Assembly: GCF_035978755.1 (NCBI RefSeq) | Contig: NZ_CP108414.1 | Span: 6,014,001-6,078,000, forward strand | DNA length: 64,000 nucleotides | Reading direction: 5' to 3' | From: Streptomyces sp. NBC_01298 | GTDB taxonomy: Bacteria; Actinomycetota; Actinomycetes; Streptomycetales; Streptomycetaceae | Shown: positions 17,352-27,147 of the stretch, piece by piece | Position numbering within the stretch: position 1 is the stretch's first letter | Layout: each line of letters opens with the position of its first letter | Program-made: the position numbers and the translations under genes | Notes under the pieces: model-generated | The model's database searches: none | The model's input: only the letters and a program-made list of their open reading frames with translations | What the model was told of the DNA's origin: nothing

Positions 17352-17843
17352 CTACGGGACCCCCGCCATCACCTTGCGCAGCAGGCCGGTGAGCGCCGCG
17401 GTCTCCGCCGCGTCCAGCCCGGTGAGCGCCGCGCGCTGCACCTCCAGGCCCGCCTCGACCGCCTCGTCGATGAGCGCGAGGCCCCGGTCGGTGATGGTCA
17501 CCCTGAGCCCGCGCCGGTCGTCCGGGTCGGGGCTCCGGCGCAGCAGTCCGGCCTTCTCCAGTTTGTCCAGCCGTCCCGTCATCCCGCCCGTGGTGAGCAT
17601 CAGCGTGGCCGAGAGCTGGCGGGGCGAGAGGGTGTACGGGGTTCCGCTGCGGCGCAGCGTGGCCACGACGTCGAACTCCCCGCGCGAGATTCCGTAGCGC
17701 GCGTAGGTCTTGTCCATCGCGTCGCCCATGGTTCTGGAGATCCGGTAGATCCGGCCGAAGACGGCCATGGGCGCGGTGTCCAGTTCGGGTCGCACCGCGA
17801 ACCACTGGTCCGTGATCGCGTCGACGGGGTCCTTGTCGGTCAT
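17352..17843 (-). CDS. MarR-family transcriptional regulator
   Basis: 163 residues from the ATG at 17843; a TTG 36 nt upstream is also in frame, and neither has a good ribosome site. The MarR winged helix spans about residues 45-125, with a recognition region LSPRQLSATLMLTTGGMTGR and wing DPDDRRGLRVTIT. MarR proteins bind palindromes as dimers and release them on binding small aromatic or drug-like ligands. It is divergent from an EamA exporter. The 24-bp inverted repeat in between is the obvious operator, so it most likely represses the exporter and itself. Confidence 0.88.
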   Translation of the reverse strand: MTDKDPVDAITDQWFAVRPELDTAPMAVFGRIYRISRTMGDAMDKTYARYGISRGEFDVVATLRRSGTPYTLSPRQLSATLMLTTGGMTGRLDKLEKAGLLRRSPDPDDRRGLRVTITDRGLALIDEAVEAGLEVQRAALTGLDAAETAALTGLLRKVMAGVP

Positions 17844-17896
17844 GGGCGCAGTATCCGGCTTCCGCTGATTCGTTGGCAAGAAAGTTGCTTGCGGAA

Positions 17897-17948
17897 AAGT
17901 AGCTTAGCGATAAGCTACTTCCAAGTGAGCTACTCGCTCGAGCTACTC
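17897..17948. promoter_or_regulatory. MarR operator region with four AGCTACT units
   Basis: A perfect inverted repeat, arm AAGTAGCTTA and its complement around GCGA, spans 17897-17920. Two further direct copies of AGCTACTC follow at 17928-17935 and 17941-17948, on the exporter side. The multiple half-sites in the divergent promoter suggest cooperative binding by the adjacent MarR protein. Confidence 0.7.
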
Positions 17949-17971
17949 GTCCCTGCCGGAGGAGCGCCGCC

Positions 17972-18922
17972 GTGAAGCGCGTCACCACCATCGCCCTGAC
18001 AGCCCTCGCCCCCATCTCCTGGGGCTCCACCTATTTCGTGGCCTCCGAGCTGCTGCCGCCCGACCGGCCGCTGTTCACCGGCGTGATGCGGGCCCTGCCC
18101 GCCGGGCTGCTGCTCACCGCCCTCGCGCGGAAGCTGCCCGCGGGGCAGTGGTGGTGGAAGGCCGCCGTCCTGGGCGGGCTCAACATCGGCGCCTTCTTCC
18201 CGCTCCTGTTCCTCTCCGCCTACCGCCTGCCCGGCGGGGTCGCGGCCGTACTCGGCTCCGCGGGACCGCTGTTCGTCGTGGGGCTCGCCGCCCTCCTCCT
18301 GGGCGAGCGGGCCAGGCCGCGGACCGTGCTCGCCGCCGTCGTGGCGGCCTTCGGGGTGGGCATGGTGGTGCTGACCGCGCAGGCGCGGCTCGACCCGGTC
18401 GGGCTGGTGGCCGGCGTGGTCTCCTCCGCCTCGATGGGCGCCGGCATCGTCATGACCAAGCGGTGGGGGCGCCCGGAGGGCGTCGGCCCGCTGGCCATGA
18501 CCGGCTGGCAGCTCACCGCGGGCGGCCTGATGATCATCCCGGTCGCCGCGCTGGTGGAAGGGGCGCCGCCGGCGCTCGACGGCGGGGCCTTCCTCGGCTA
18601 CGGCTACATGATGCTGATCAACACCGGCATCGCCTACTGGCTCTGGTTCCGCGGCATCGGACAGCTCAGCGCCACCTCGGTCACCCTGCTGGGCCCGCTC
18701 TCGCCGCTCACCGCCGCCGTCATCGGCTGGGCCGCCCTGGGGCAGGCGCTGTCGCCGGTGCAGGTGCTGGGCATGGTGATCGCCTTCGGCGCCACCGTGG
18801 CGGGGCAGCTCGCGGCGGGCTCGGCGGGTGCGCCGCGACCCAAGGCCGTACCTTTCGGTTCTGCTGAAGAAACCAATCGAAATGTTTCGATGGACCTGAC
18901 GGGTTCCCCGGTGCGACGGTAG
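17972..18922 (+). CDS. EamA/DMT-family transporter
   Basis: A 316-residue, ten-helix drug/metabolite transporter made of two EamA repeats (about 5-135 and 148-282). GTG start behind GGAGGAG. DMT proteins export or import small metabolites such as amino acids; the substrate cannot be read from sequence. It is controlled by the divergent MarR gene judging from the operator array. The last 35 codons after the final helix are polar and AT-richer. They contain a palindrome that seems to belong to the promoter of the next transporter, so this tail may be an ORF extension rather than a conserved domain. Confidence 0.88.
   Translation: MKRVTTIALTALAPISWGSTYFVASELLPPDRPLFTGVMRALPAGLLLTALARKLPAGQWWWKAAVLGGLNIGAFFPLLFLSAYRLPGGVAAVLGSAGPLFVVGLAALLLGERARPRTVLAAVVAAFGVGMVVLTAQARLDPVGLVAGVVSSASMGAGIVMTKRWGRPEGVGPLAMTGWQLTAGGLMIIPVAALVEGAPPALDGGAFLGYGYMMLINTGIAYWLWFRGIGQLSATSVTLLGPLSPLTAAVIGWAALGQALSPVQVLGMVIAFGATVAGQLAAGSAGAPRPKAVPFGSAEETNRNVSMDLTGSPVRR
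18876..18891. promoter_or_regulatory. Palindrome ahead of the second EamA gene
   Basis: ATCGAAA and TTTCGAT flank TG, a perfect dyad of the ATC-N10-GAT form close to LysR-type boxes. It lies 74 nt before the start of the second transporter, in a locally AT-rich patch inside the first gene's 3' end. The downstream LysR gene is a candidate binder. Confidence 0.5.
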
Positions 18923-18964
18923 ACCGACGAACCGACACTCCGAACCCCGAGGGGGAGACACACC

Positions 18965-19891
18965 GTGGCCGTCATGGACCCAGTCCGCACCGTCCCGCAG
19001 GAAGCAGCACCCGGCAAGGCGAAGAAGGGGGCCGCCGGTCTCGGCGTACTCCTCGCCCTGCTCGCGACGGTCGTCTGGTCCGGCAGCTTCGTCGCCACCC
19101 GCGGCATGGCCGACAGCATCCCGCCCGTCCAGGCCGTCTTCTGGCGCTGGGTGATCGCCACCGTCGCCGTCGCCCCCTTCGCCGCCCGGCAAGCCTGGCG
19201 GCAGCGGGCCCTGATCCGCAAGCACTTCGGCTTCATCGCCCTGGCCACCCTCTTCGGCGTCACCCTCTACAACACGCTCGTCCACCAGGCCGGCCTGACC
19301 ACCTCCGCCTCCAACATGGGCATGATCATGGCCGCCTCGCCGGTCATCATGGCCCTGTACGCCCGGCTCGGCGGCGAGAAGCTCGGGGCCCGGCGCACCT
19401 TCGGACTGGCCCTCGCGGCCCTCGGCGTGCTCCTGCTGGTCGGCAAGGGATCGATCCGCTTCGACTTCGCCGCCGGCGACCTGTGGATGTTCGGCGCCGC
19501 CCTGTCCTTCGCCACGTACAGCGCGCTCCTCAAGCGCAAGCCCGCCGAACTGGGCGGCCTCGCCTTCCTGCTCACCACCTTCGTCCTCGGCGCGCTGATG
19601 CTCGCCCCGGCCTACGCGGTGTCCGTCAAGGTCCAGGGCGGCTTCCAGGTCACCCCCTCCACCGCCGGAATGCTCCTGTACGTCGGCGTCTTCTCCTCCG
19701 CCGTCGCCTTCTTCGCCTGGAACAAGGCCGTCTCGATGATCGGCGCCGCCCGCGCCGGAGTCGTCTACTACCTCCAGCCGGTCTGCGTCGCGGGCCTCGG
19801 CCTGCTGCTCCTCGGCGAGACGACCGGCCCGACGAAGCTCCTGTGCATGGCGCTGATCCTGGGCGGCGTGGGTCTGGGTGCCCGGCGGTAA
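18965..19891 (+). CDS. EamA/DMT-family transporter
   Basis: A 308-residue ten-helix transporter with two EamA repeats (about 18-150 and 165-300). GTG start behind GAGGGGGAG. It is distinct in sequence from the preceding EamA protein, so this is a pair of family members rather than a recent tandem copy. Its stop codon TAA doubles as part of a -10-like box for the lysR gene 10 nt downstream. The substrate is unknown. Confidence 0.88.
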   Translation: MAVMDPVRTVPQEAAPGKAKKGAAGLGVLLALLATVVWSGSFVATRGMADSIPPVQAVFWRWVIATVAVAPFAARQAWRQRALIRKHFGFIALATLFGVTLYNTLVHQAGLTTSASNMGMIMAASPVIMALYARLGGEKLGARRTFGLALAALGVLLLVGKGSIRFDFAAGDLWMFGAALSFATYSALLKRKPAELGGLAFLLTTFVLGALMLAPAYAVSVKVQGGFQVTPSTAGMLLYVGVFSSAVAFFAWNKAVSMIGAARAGVVYYLQPVCVAGLGLLLLGETTGPTKLLCMALILGGVGLGARR

Positions 19892-19894
19892 GTT
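19889..19894 (+). promoter_or_regulatory. Putative -10 box overlapping the EamA stop codon
   Basis: TAAGTT starts with the TAA stop of the transporter and ends 7 nt before the lysR ATG. With no ribosome site before that ATG, a leaderless lysR transcript is likely. Confidence 0.4.
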
Positions 19895-19901
19895 CGGTCC
19901 C

Positions 19902-20804
19902 ATGATCGAGTGGGACATCAAGAAGCTGCGGATCCTGCGGACCCTCGCGGAACAGGGGACCGTGACCGCGACGGCCGAGGCGCTGCACATGACGCCCTCG
20001 GCCGTTTCGCAGCAGCTGACCAACCTGGCCAAGACGCTGGGGGTCCCGCTGCTGGAGGCGCAGGGCCGCCGGGTGCGGCTCACCGACGCGGCACACCTCG
20101 TACTGCGGCACGCGGAGGCCGTGTTCGCGCAGCTGGAACGGGCCGACGCGGAACTCACCGGATACCTCGCGGGGGAGGCGGGCGAGGTGCGGATCGGGGC
20201 CTTCTCCACCGCCGTACCGGTCCTCGTGGTCCCGGCGGTCGCCGCGCTGAGGCACTCGCACCCCGGGGTGGAGGTCCGCGTACGGGAGACCGAGGCGGCC
20301 GAGTCCTACGAGCTGCTGTCCGCCGGGGTCGTCGACCTCGCCCTCTCCCTGGCCGCCCACGCCCCGACCGCCCGGGACCCGCGCTTCACCCGCAGGACCC
20401 TGCTGGAGGACCCCCTCGACGTGGCCCTGCCCCCCGACCACCCGCTGGCCGGAGCCGGGGAGCTGCGGCTCGCGGACCTGTCCGGGGACCCGTGGATCTA
20501 CGGCGGCTCCGGGCCCTGGTCGGAGATCACCCGCAACGCGTGCGAGGCGGCGGGGTTCGTGCCCGAGCAGGCGCACTCGGCGTCGGGCTGGACGGCGATC
20601 CTGGCCATGGTCGAAGCGGGGATGGGGGTGGCGCTGGTGCCCCGCATGGTGGCGAGCCGCGCCGCGGGCGTGGCCGTCCGGGACCTGCCCCACGACCGGC
20701 CGACCCGGCACGTCATCGCCGCCCTGCGCAGGGGCTCGGAGTCGGCCCCGGCGGTGGCGCACGTCCTGGCCGCCCTACGGGCCGTAGCCGCGGCCCGGCC
20801 GTAG
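19902..20804 (+). CDS. LysR-family transcriptional regulator
   Basis: 300 residues from the ATG at 19902. The LysR helix-turn-helix is at about 4-62 (TVTATAEALHMTPSAVSQQL), followed by the linker helix and a type 2 periplasmic-binding effector domain (about 88-290). The family binds T-N11-A or ATC-N9-GAT dyads and is usually activated by a pathway metabolite. Placed directly after an EamA transporter, it probably regulates it; the palindrome at 18876 is a plausible site. It converges on pepN, with repeat B between them. Confidence 0.88.
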   Translation: MIEWDIKKLRILRTLAEQGTVTATAEALHMTPSAVSQQLTNLAKTLGVPLLEAQGRRVRLTDAAHLVLRHAEAVFAQLERADAELTGYLAGEAGEVRIGAFSTAVPVLVVPAVAALRHSHPGVEVRVRETEAAESYELLSAGVVDLALSLAAHAPTARDPRFTRRTLLEDPLDVALPPDHPLAGAGELRLADLSGDPWIYGGSGPWSEITRNACEAAGFVPEQAHSASGWTAILAMVEAGMGVALVPRMVASRAAGVAVRDLPHDRPTRHVIAALRRGSESAPAVAHVLAALRAVAAARP

Positions 20805-20839
20805 CTGTCGCTGCGGGTGGGCGGCCCTGGGGGGGCAGA

Positions 20840-20965
20840 GTCCCCTACCCGCCCTTCGCCCGTTCCCCGGGCTCCGCCCGGACCCGGTCCTCAAACGCCG
20901 GACGGGCTGAAGAGATCAGCCCCGCCGGCGTTTGAGGCGCGGGGTCCGGGGCGGAGCCCCAGGAG
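20840..20965. repeat. Dispersed palindromic repeat, copy B (right arm lost)
   Basis: The left outer arm begins with GTCCCCTACCCGCCCTTC at 20840. The inner arms CCTCAAACGCCGG (20889-20901) and CCGGCGTTTGAGG (20925-20937) are intact. The right outer arm is missing: the sequence passes into the pepN end. It lies between the convergent lysR and pepN genes. Confidence 0.8.
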
Positions 20966-20978
20966 CGGCGCGAGCCGG

Positions 20979-23549
20979 TTACGCCCGGGCGTCGGCCGCC
21001 TGGGCGGTCAGCGCCCGCTCTACGCCCGCGCGGGACTCGGAGACGAGACGCCGCAGGGCCGCGTTCGGCTCGGCCGAGGCCAGCCAGGCGTCCGTCGCCG
21101 CGAGGGTCTCCGGGGAGACCTGGAGGGACGGGTAGAGCCCCACCGCGATCTGCTGGGCGATCTCGTGGCTGCGGGTCCCCCAGATCTCCTTGACCGCCGC
21201 GAAGTACTTCTCCGTGTACGGGGCGAGGAGTTCGCGCTGGTCGGTCTGGACGAAGCCGCCGATCACCGCCTCCTGCACCGCGTTCGGGAGCGAGTCGCCC
21301 TCGACGACCGAAGCCCAGGCCTCGGCCTTGGCCTCCGCCGTCGGGCGCGCCGCCCGGGCGGTCGCCGCGTGCCGCTCGCCCGCCGCGGTCTTGTCCCGCT
21401 CCAGCTCGGCCGCGATGGCCGGCTCGTCGGCGACGCCCGTGGCGACGAGCCGCTCCAGGAACGCCCAGCGCAGCTCGGTGTCCACGGCCAGGCCCTTGAG
21501 CTCGGCCGAGCCGTCCAGCAGCGCCGCCAGGTAGGTCAGCTGCTCCTCGGTGCGGGCGGTCGCCGCGAAGGCGCGGGCCCACGCCAGCTGGTGGTCGCTG
21601 CCCGGCTCGGCCGCGCGCAGGTGCTCCAGCGTGGCCTCCGTCCAGACGGCCAGGCCCTGGTCGCGCCAGGCCGGGTCGGCGTACAGCTCCACGGCCAGCT
21701 TGACCTGGCGGTGCAGCGACTGGACGACGCCGATGTCCGACTCCTTGCCGATGCCCGACAGGACGAGGGCGAGGTAGTCGCGGGTGGCCAGTTCGCCGTC
21801 GCGGGTCATGTCCCAGGCCGAGGCCCAGCACAGTGCGCGCGGCAGCGACTCGGTGAAGTCGCCCAGGTGCGCGGTGACGTTGGCGAGGGACACCTCGTCG
21901 AGGCGGACCTTGGCGTACGACAGGTCGTCGTCGTTCAGCAGGACCACGGCCGGACGGGTCCGGCCGATCAGCTCCGGCACGTCCGTCAGGTCGCCGTCGA
22001 TGTCCAGCTCGATGCGCTCGCCGCGCACCAGCTTGCCGTCGGTCAGGTCGTACAGGCCGACCGCGATGCGGTGCGGGCGGAGCACCGGCTCGCCCTTGGC
22101 GCCGGCGGGCAGCGCCGGGGCCTCCTGGCGGACGGCGAAGGCGGTGATGGCGCCGCTCTCGTCCGTCTCGATCTCGGGGCGCAGGATGTTGATGCCGGCC
22201 GTCTCCAGCCACGCCTTCGACCAGGCGGTGAGGTCGCGGCCGGAGGTCTCCTCCAGGGCGCCCAGCAGGTCCGACAGGCGCGTGTTCCCGAAGGCGTGCG
22301 CCTTGAAATAGGCCTGCACGCCCTTGAAGAAGGCGTCCTGGCCGACGTAGGCCACGAGCTGCTTGAGGACCGAGGCGCCCTTGGCGTAGGTGATGCCGTC
22401 GAAGTTGACCAGGACGTCGTCGAGGTCGGTGATGTCGGCCATGATCGGGTGCGTGGAGGGCAGCTGGTCCTGCCGGTACGCCCAGGTCTTCATGGAGTTG
22501 GCGAAGGTGGTCCACGCGTGCGGCCACTTCGAGTCCTCCGCGTACGCCTGGCAGGCGATGGAGGTGTAGGTGGCGAACGACTCGTTCAGCCAGAGGTCGT
22601 TCCACCACTCCATGGTGACGAGGTCGCCGAACCACATGTGGGCGAGCTCGTGCAGGATCGTCTCGGCGCGCGTCTCGTACGCCGCGTCCGTCACCTTCGA
22701 GCGGAAGACGTACTGGTCGCGGATGGTGACCGCGCCCGCGTTCTCCATCGCGCCCGCGTTGAACTCCGGCACGAAGAGCTGGTCGTACTTCGCGAAGGGG
22801 TAGTCGTACGCGAACTTCTCCTGGAACCAGGTGAAGCCCTGCCGGGTCACGTCGAAGATCGCGTCGGCGTCGAGGAACTCGGCGAGCGAGGGACGGCAGT
22901 AGATGCCGAGCGGGACGGACTGCCCGTCCGTGCCCTCGTAGGAGCTGTGCACCGCGTGGTACGGGCCGACGATCAGGGCCGTGATGTACGTGGAGATGCG
23001 CGGGGTGGGCTCGAAGCGCCAGATGTTGTCCGCGGGAGCCGCGGGCGTCGGGGAGTTCGAGATGACCGTCCAGCCCGCGGGGGCCGTCACGGTGAACGCG
23101 AACGTCGCCTTCAGGTCGGGCTGCTCGAAGCTCGCGAACACGCGGCGCGCGTCCGGGACCTCGAACTGGGTGTACAGGTACGCCTGCTCGTCGACCGGGT
23201 CGACGAAGCGGTGCAGACCCTCACCGGTGTTGGTGTACGCGCAGTCGGCGACGACGCGGAGCTCGTTGGCCCCGGCGGCGAGGTGGGCGAGCGCGATCCG
23301 GGAATCCCGGAAGACGGCGGCCACGTCGAGCGACTTGCCGTTGAGGACGACCTCGTGCACGGCCGGGGCGACCAGGTCGATGAAGGTCTCGGCGCCGGCC
23401 TCGGCGGACTGGAAGCGCACGGTGGTCACGGAGGGGTACGTGCCGCCTTCCTGCGCGCCGCTGAGATCGAGCTCGATCTCGTACGAGTCGACGGTGAGCA
23501 GCTTTGCGCGCTGCTGAGCCTCTTCACGGGTCAGATTCGTGCCTGGCAC
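20979..23549 (-). CDS. pepN: Aminopeptidase N (M1 family)
   Basis: An 856-residue cytoplasmic zinc aminopeptidase that removes N-terminal residues from peptides. The GTG start at 23549 follows AAGGAGA with 8 nt spacing. N-terminal beta domain 1-200; GAMEN exopeptidase motif at 266-270; zinc site HELAH at 300-304 with the third ligand E323; C-terminal ERAP1-like helical domain from about 520. Length matches the well-studied Streptomyces enzyme of about 857 residues. A second, diverged copy lies at 34146-36701. Repeat B sits at its 3' end. Confidence 0.93.
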   Translation of the reverse strand: MPGTNLTREEAQQRAKLLTVDSYEIELDLSGAQEGGTYPSVTTVRFQSAEAGAETFIDLVAPAVHEVVLNGKSLDVAAVFRDSRIALAHLAAGANELRVVADCAYTNTGEGLHRFVDPVDEQAYLYTQFEVPDARRVFASFEQPDLKATFAFTVTAPAGWTVISNSPTPAAPADNIWRFEPTPRISTYITALIVGPYHAVHSSYEGTDGQSVPLGIYCRPSLAEFLDADAIFDVTRQGFTWFQEKFAYDYPFAKYDQLFVPEFNAGAMENAGAVTIRDQYVFRSKVTDAAYETRAETILHELAHMWFGDLVTMEWWNDLWLNESFATYTSIACQAYAEDSKWPHAWTTFANSMKTWAYRQDQLPSTHPIMADITDLDDVLVNFDGITYAKGASVLKQLVAYVGQDAFFKGVQAYFKAHAFGNTRLSDLLGALEETSGRDLTAWSKAWLETAGINILRPEIETDESGAITAFAVRQEAPALPAGAKGEPVLRPHRIAVGLYDLTDGKLVRGERIELDIDGDLTDVPELIGRTRPAVVLLNDDDLSYAKVRLDEVSLANVTAHLGDFTESLPRALCWASAWDMTRDGELATRDYLALVLSGIGKESDIGVVQSLHRQVKLAVELYADPAWRDQGLAVWTEATLEHLRAAEPGSDHQLAWARAFAATARTEEQLTYLAALLDGSAELKGLAVDTELRWAFLERLVATGVADEPAIAAELERDKTAAGERHAATARAARPTAEAKAEAWASVVEGDSLPNAVQEAVIGGFVQTDQRELLAPYTEKYFAAVKEIWGTRSHEIAQQIAVGLYPSLQVSPETLAATDAWLASAEPNAALRRLVSESRAGVERALTAQAADARA

Positions 23550-23688
23550 GCGGTCATCTCCTTCGATGGTGACGTTCCGGCCCATCCTTCCACGCGGGCC
23601 GGGCCACCGTGCCGGAGTAATCCACGGGCGAAACTCGACGTCCGATTTCCGCCAGCTCCGACCGGTCCGACGGAGCACCCTGGACCCC

Positions 23689-24198
23689 ATGACCACCCAC
23701 GTGACGCCCCACACCGTGCTCGCCATCGCCCCTCCCGTGCTCCGGGCCCTGCGCACCCTCGACGACGCCGGGCGGCCCTGCGCCCCGTACGAGGACCCGG
23801 AGGGCGGCGCTCCGCTGCGCTGCTGCCTGCGCCGCAGCGTCCCCGGCGAACGGATCGCCCTCGTCGCGTACGCCCCGCTGCGCCGCTGGGCCGCCGCGAC
23901 GGGCGTCGACCCCGGGGCCTACGACGAGCAGGGCCCGGTGTTCGTCCACGCCGACGACTGCGGCGGACCGGCCCCCGAGGCCGGACTGCCCTTCGGGCAC
24001 CCCGGCGCCCTGCGCACGGCCCGCCGCTACGACGCCGCGGGCCGCATCCTCGGCGGGCGGGTGCTCGACCTCGCCGAGGACCCGGACGCGGTGGTCGGGC
24101 GGGCGCTGGCGGAGGCCTTCGAGGATCCGCGGACCGCGCTCGTCCACGTCCGCGCGGCCGAGTTCGGCTGCTACCTCTTCGAGGTCCGCCGGGCCTAG
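23689..24198 (+). CDS. DUF1203-domain protein
   Basis: A 169-residue protein matching the DUF1203 family in length and pattern: CCLRRSVPGERI, the FVHADDCGG block and the closing EFGCYLFEVRRA. There is no signal or membrane segment. Function is unknown for the family. The ATG at 23689 has no clear ribosome site and is preceded by CACCCT 7 nt upstream, so leaderless expression is possible. It is divergent from pepN and convergent with asd. Confidence 0.8.
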   Translation: MTTHVTPHTVLAIAPPVLRALRTLDDAGRPCAPYEDPEGGAPLRCCLRRSVPGERIALVAYAPLRRWAAATGVDPGAYDEQGPVFVHADDCGGPAPEAGLPFGHPGALRTARRYDAAGRILGGRVLDLAEDPDAVVGRALAEAFEDPRTALVHVRAAEFGCYLFEVRRA

Positions 24199-24215
24199 AG
24201 CAGGGGCGCCAACGC

Positions 24216-24248
24216 CGAAGGGCGGCACCGTCACGGTGCCGCCCTTCG
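24216..24248. terminator. Bidirectional hairpin terminator
   Basis: A perfect 15-bp stem (CGAAGGGCGGCACCG and complement) around TCA, between the convergent DUF1203 and asd genes. Confidence 0.85.
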
Positions 24249-24276
24249 CCGGTGCGAGCGGGGATCAGATGCCTGA

Positions 24277-25551
<1,275 letters not shown>

Positions 25552-25556
25552 CTACC

Positions 25557-27047
25557 GTGCGCGCCATCCGCCACCGCCGCCGGTCCATACCGGCGCTCGC
25601 CGCCCTCGCGGCCGCCGCCGTCGCGGCACCCGTCCTGCTGGCCGCCGCGCCGGCCTCCGCCCACCCGAGCGAGGGCCGCCTCGCCAAGGAGCTGGTGGAG
25701 GAGGTCACCGCCCGCGGCGCCTACCGCCACCTGGCGAAGTTCCAGCAGATCGCCGACGCCAACGGCGGCAACCGCGCCGCCGGCACCCCCGGCCACGCGG
25801 CCTCCGCCGCCTACGTGCACGACACGCTGAAGAAGGCCGGGTACGCGGTTTCGTACCAGGACTTCGACATCTACGACGCGCACACGAAGACGGAGAGGAC
25901 CACCGTCCTGAGCGGCGCGGACCCCCGCGAGCTGGCCACCGCCGCCTTCACCTTCACCAAGTCCACCCCGGTCGGCGGCCTGACCGCCGCGCTGGCCCTG
26001 GCCCGGGTCGACGAGAGCCCCGGCTGCACCGCCGACGACTATCCGGCCGGCGCCTTCACCGGGAAGATCGCCCTGGTCAAGCGCGGCACCTGCACCTTCG
26101 TGGAGAAGCAGCGGGCGGCCGCCGAGGCGGGCGCCCTCGGCGTGATCGTCTACAACCACAGCGGTACCACCCCGGTCCGCGGCTCGTTCTCCTCGCCCGC
26201 GGAGGGGATCATCCCGAGCGCCGGGATCACCCTCGCCGACGGTGAGGCGCTGACCGCCGCCGCCGCGAAGGGGGAGGTGACCGTCCGCCTGGACCTGGAC
26301 CAGGAGCACGTGAAGAAGACCACCCGCAACGTGATCGCCGAGACCCGGGGCGGCCGCGCCGACCGCGTGGTCACCGTCGGCTCCCACCTGGACTCGGTCC
26401 CCGAGGGCCCGGGCATCAACGACAACGGCTCCGGCTCGGCCGGCCTGCTGGAGGTGGCCCTCAAGCTCGCGGACGAGGGCGCCAACAAGAAGGGCAGGGG
26501 CAAGCAGACCGCCAACAAGGTCCGCTTCGCCTGGTGGTCGGCGGAGGAGCTGGGCCTGCTGGGCTCCGAGCACTACGTGGCGCAGCTGTCCGAGCAGCAG
26601 AAGAAGAACATCGCCCTCTACCTGAACTTCGACATGATCGCCTCGCCGAACCCGGCGCAGTTCGTCTACGACGGCGACGACTCGGACAAGACCGGCGAGG
26701 GCGCCGGCCCGGCCGGCTCGGCGCAGATCGAGGCGCTGATCAACGGCTTCCTCGACAAGAAGCACAAGCCGCACGAGGGAAGCGACTTCGACGGCCGCTC
26801 CGACTACGGCCCCTTCATCGCGAACGGCATCCCGGCCGGCGGCACCTTCACCGGGGCCGAGGGCATCAAGACGCCGGAGCAGGCCGAGCGGTACGGCGGC
26901 ACGGCCGGGGCCCCGTACGACCCGAACTACCACGGGGCGGGGGACACCTTGAAGAACATCGACCTGAAGGCCTTCGACACCAACCTGGACGTGATCGCCC
27001 ACGCGGTGGGCACGTACGCACAGGACCTGGGCTCGCTGGGGAAGTAG
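25557..27047 (+). CDS. Secreted M28-family zinc aminopeptidase with PA domain
   Basis: 496 residues from the GTG at 25557 (GGGGAG 7 nt upstream). The signal peptide is basic (AIRHRRRS), then a long Ala/Val core and a cut after ASA near residue 37. A protease-associated insert lies at about 130-225. The M28 peptidase domain carries the two-zinc ligands and base: SHLDSV, NDNGSGS, SAEELGLLG, NFDMIAS and the late His in NYHGAGDTL. It acts outside the cell on peptide N-termini and is close in plan to the Streptomyces aminopeptidases SGAP and its relatives. A perfect terminator follows. Confidence 0.9.
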   Translation: MRAIRHRRRSIPALAALAAAAVAAPVLLAAAPASAHPSEGRLAKELVEEVTARGAYRHLAKFQQIADANGGNRAAGTPGHAASAAYVHDTLKKAGYAVSYQDFDIYDAHTKTERTTVLSGADPRELATAAFTFTKSTPVGGLTAALALARVDESPGCTADDYPAGAFTGKIALVKRGTCTFVEKQRAAAEAGALGVIVYNHSGTTPVRGSFSSPAEGIIPSAGITLADGEALTAAAAKGEVTVRLDLDQEHVKKTTRNVIAETRGGRADRVVTVGSHLDSVPEGPGINDNGSGSAGLLEVALKLADEGANKKGRGKQTANKVRFAWWSAEELGLLGSEHYVAQLSEQQKKNIALYLNFDMIASPNPAQFVYDGDDSDKTGEGAGPAGSAQIEALINGFLDKKHKPHEGSDFDGRSDYGPFIANGIPAGGTFTGAEGIKTPEQAERYGGTAGAPYDPNYHGAGDTLKNIDLKAFDTNLDVIAHAVGTYAQDLGSLGK

Positions 27048-27091
27048 CCGACCCGAGGGGGAAGCCGGATGGGGGACCGGCGGGGGAAACA

Positions 27092-27127
27092 GGCGGGGGC
27101 GGTGCTCTGACGAGCACCGCCCCCGCC
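27092..27127. terminator. Perfect hairpin between two secreted-protease genes
   Basis: A 16-bp perfect stem (GGCGGGGGCGGTGCTC and complement) with a TGAC loop, serving the convergent M28 and S8 genes. Confidence 0.87.
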
Positions 27128-27147
27128 GCGTTCAGGCTCCTACCGGG

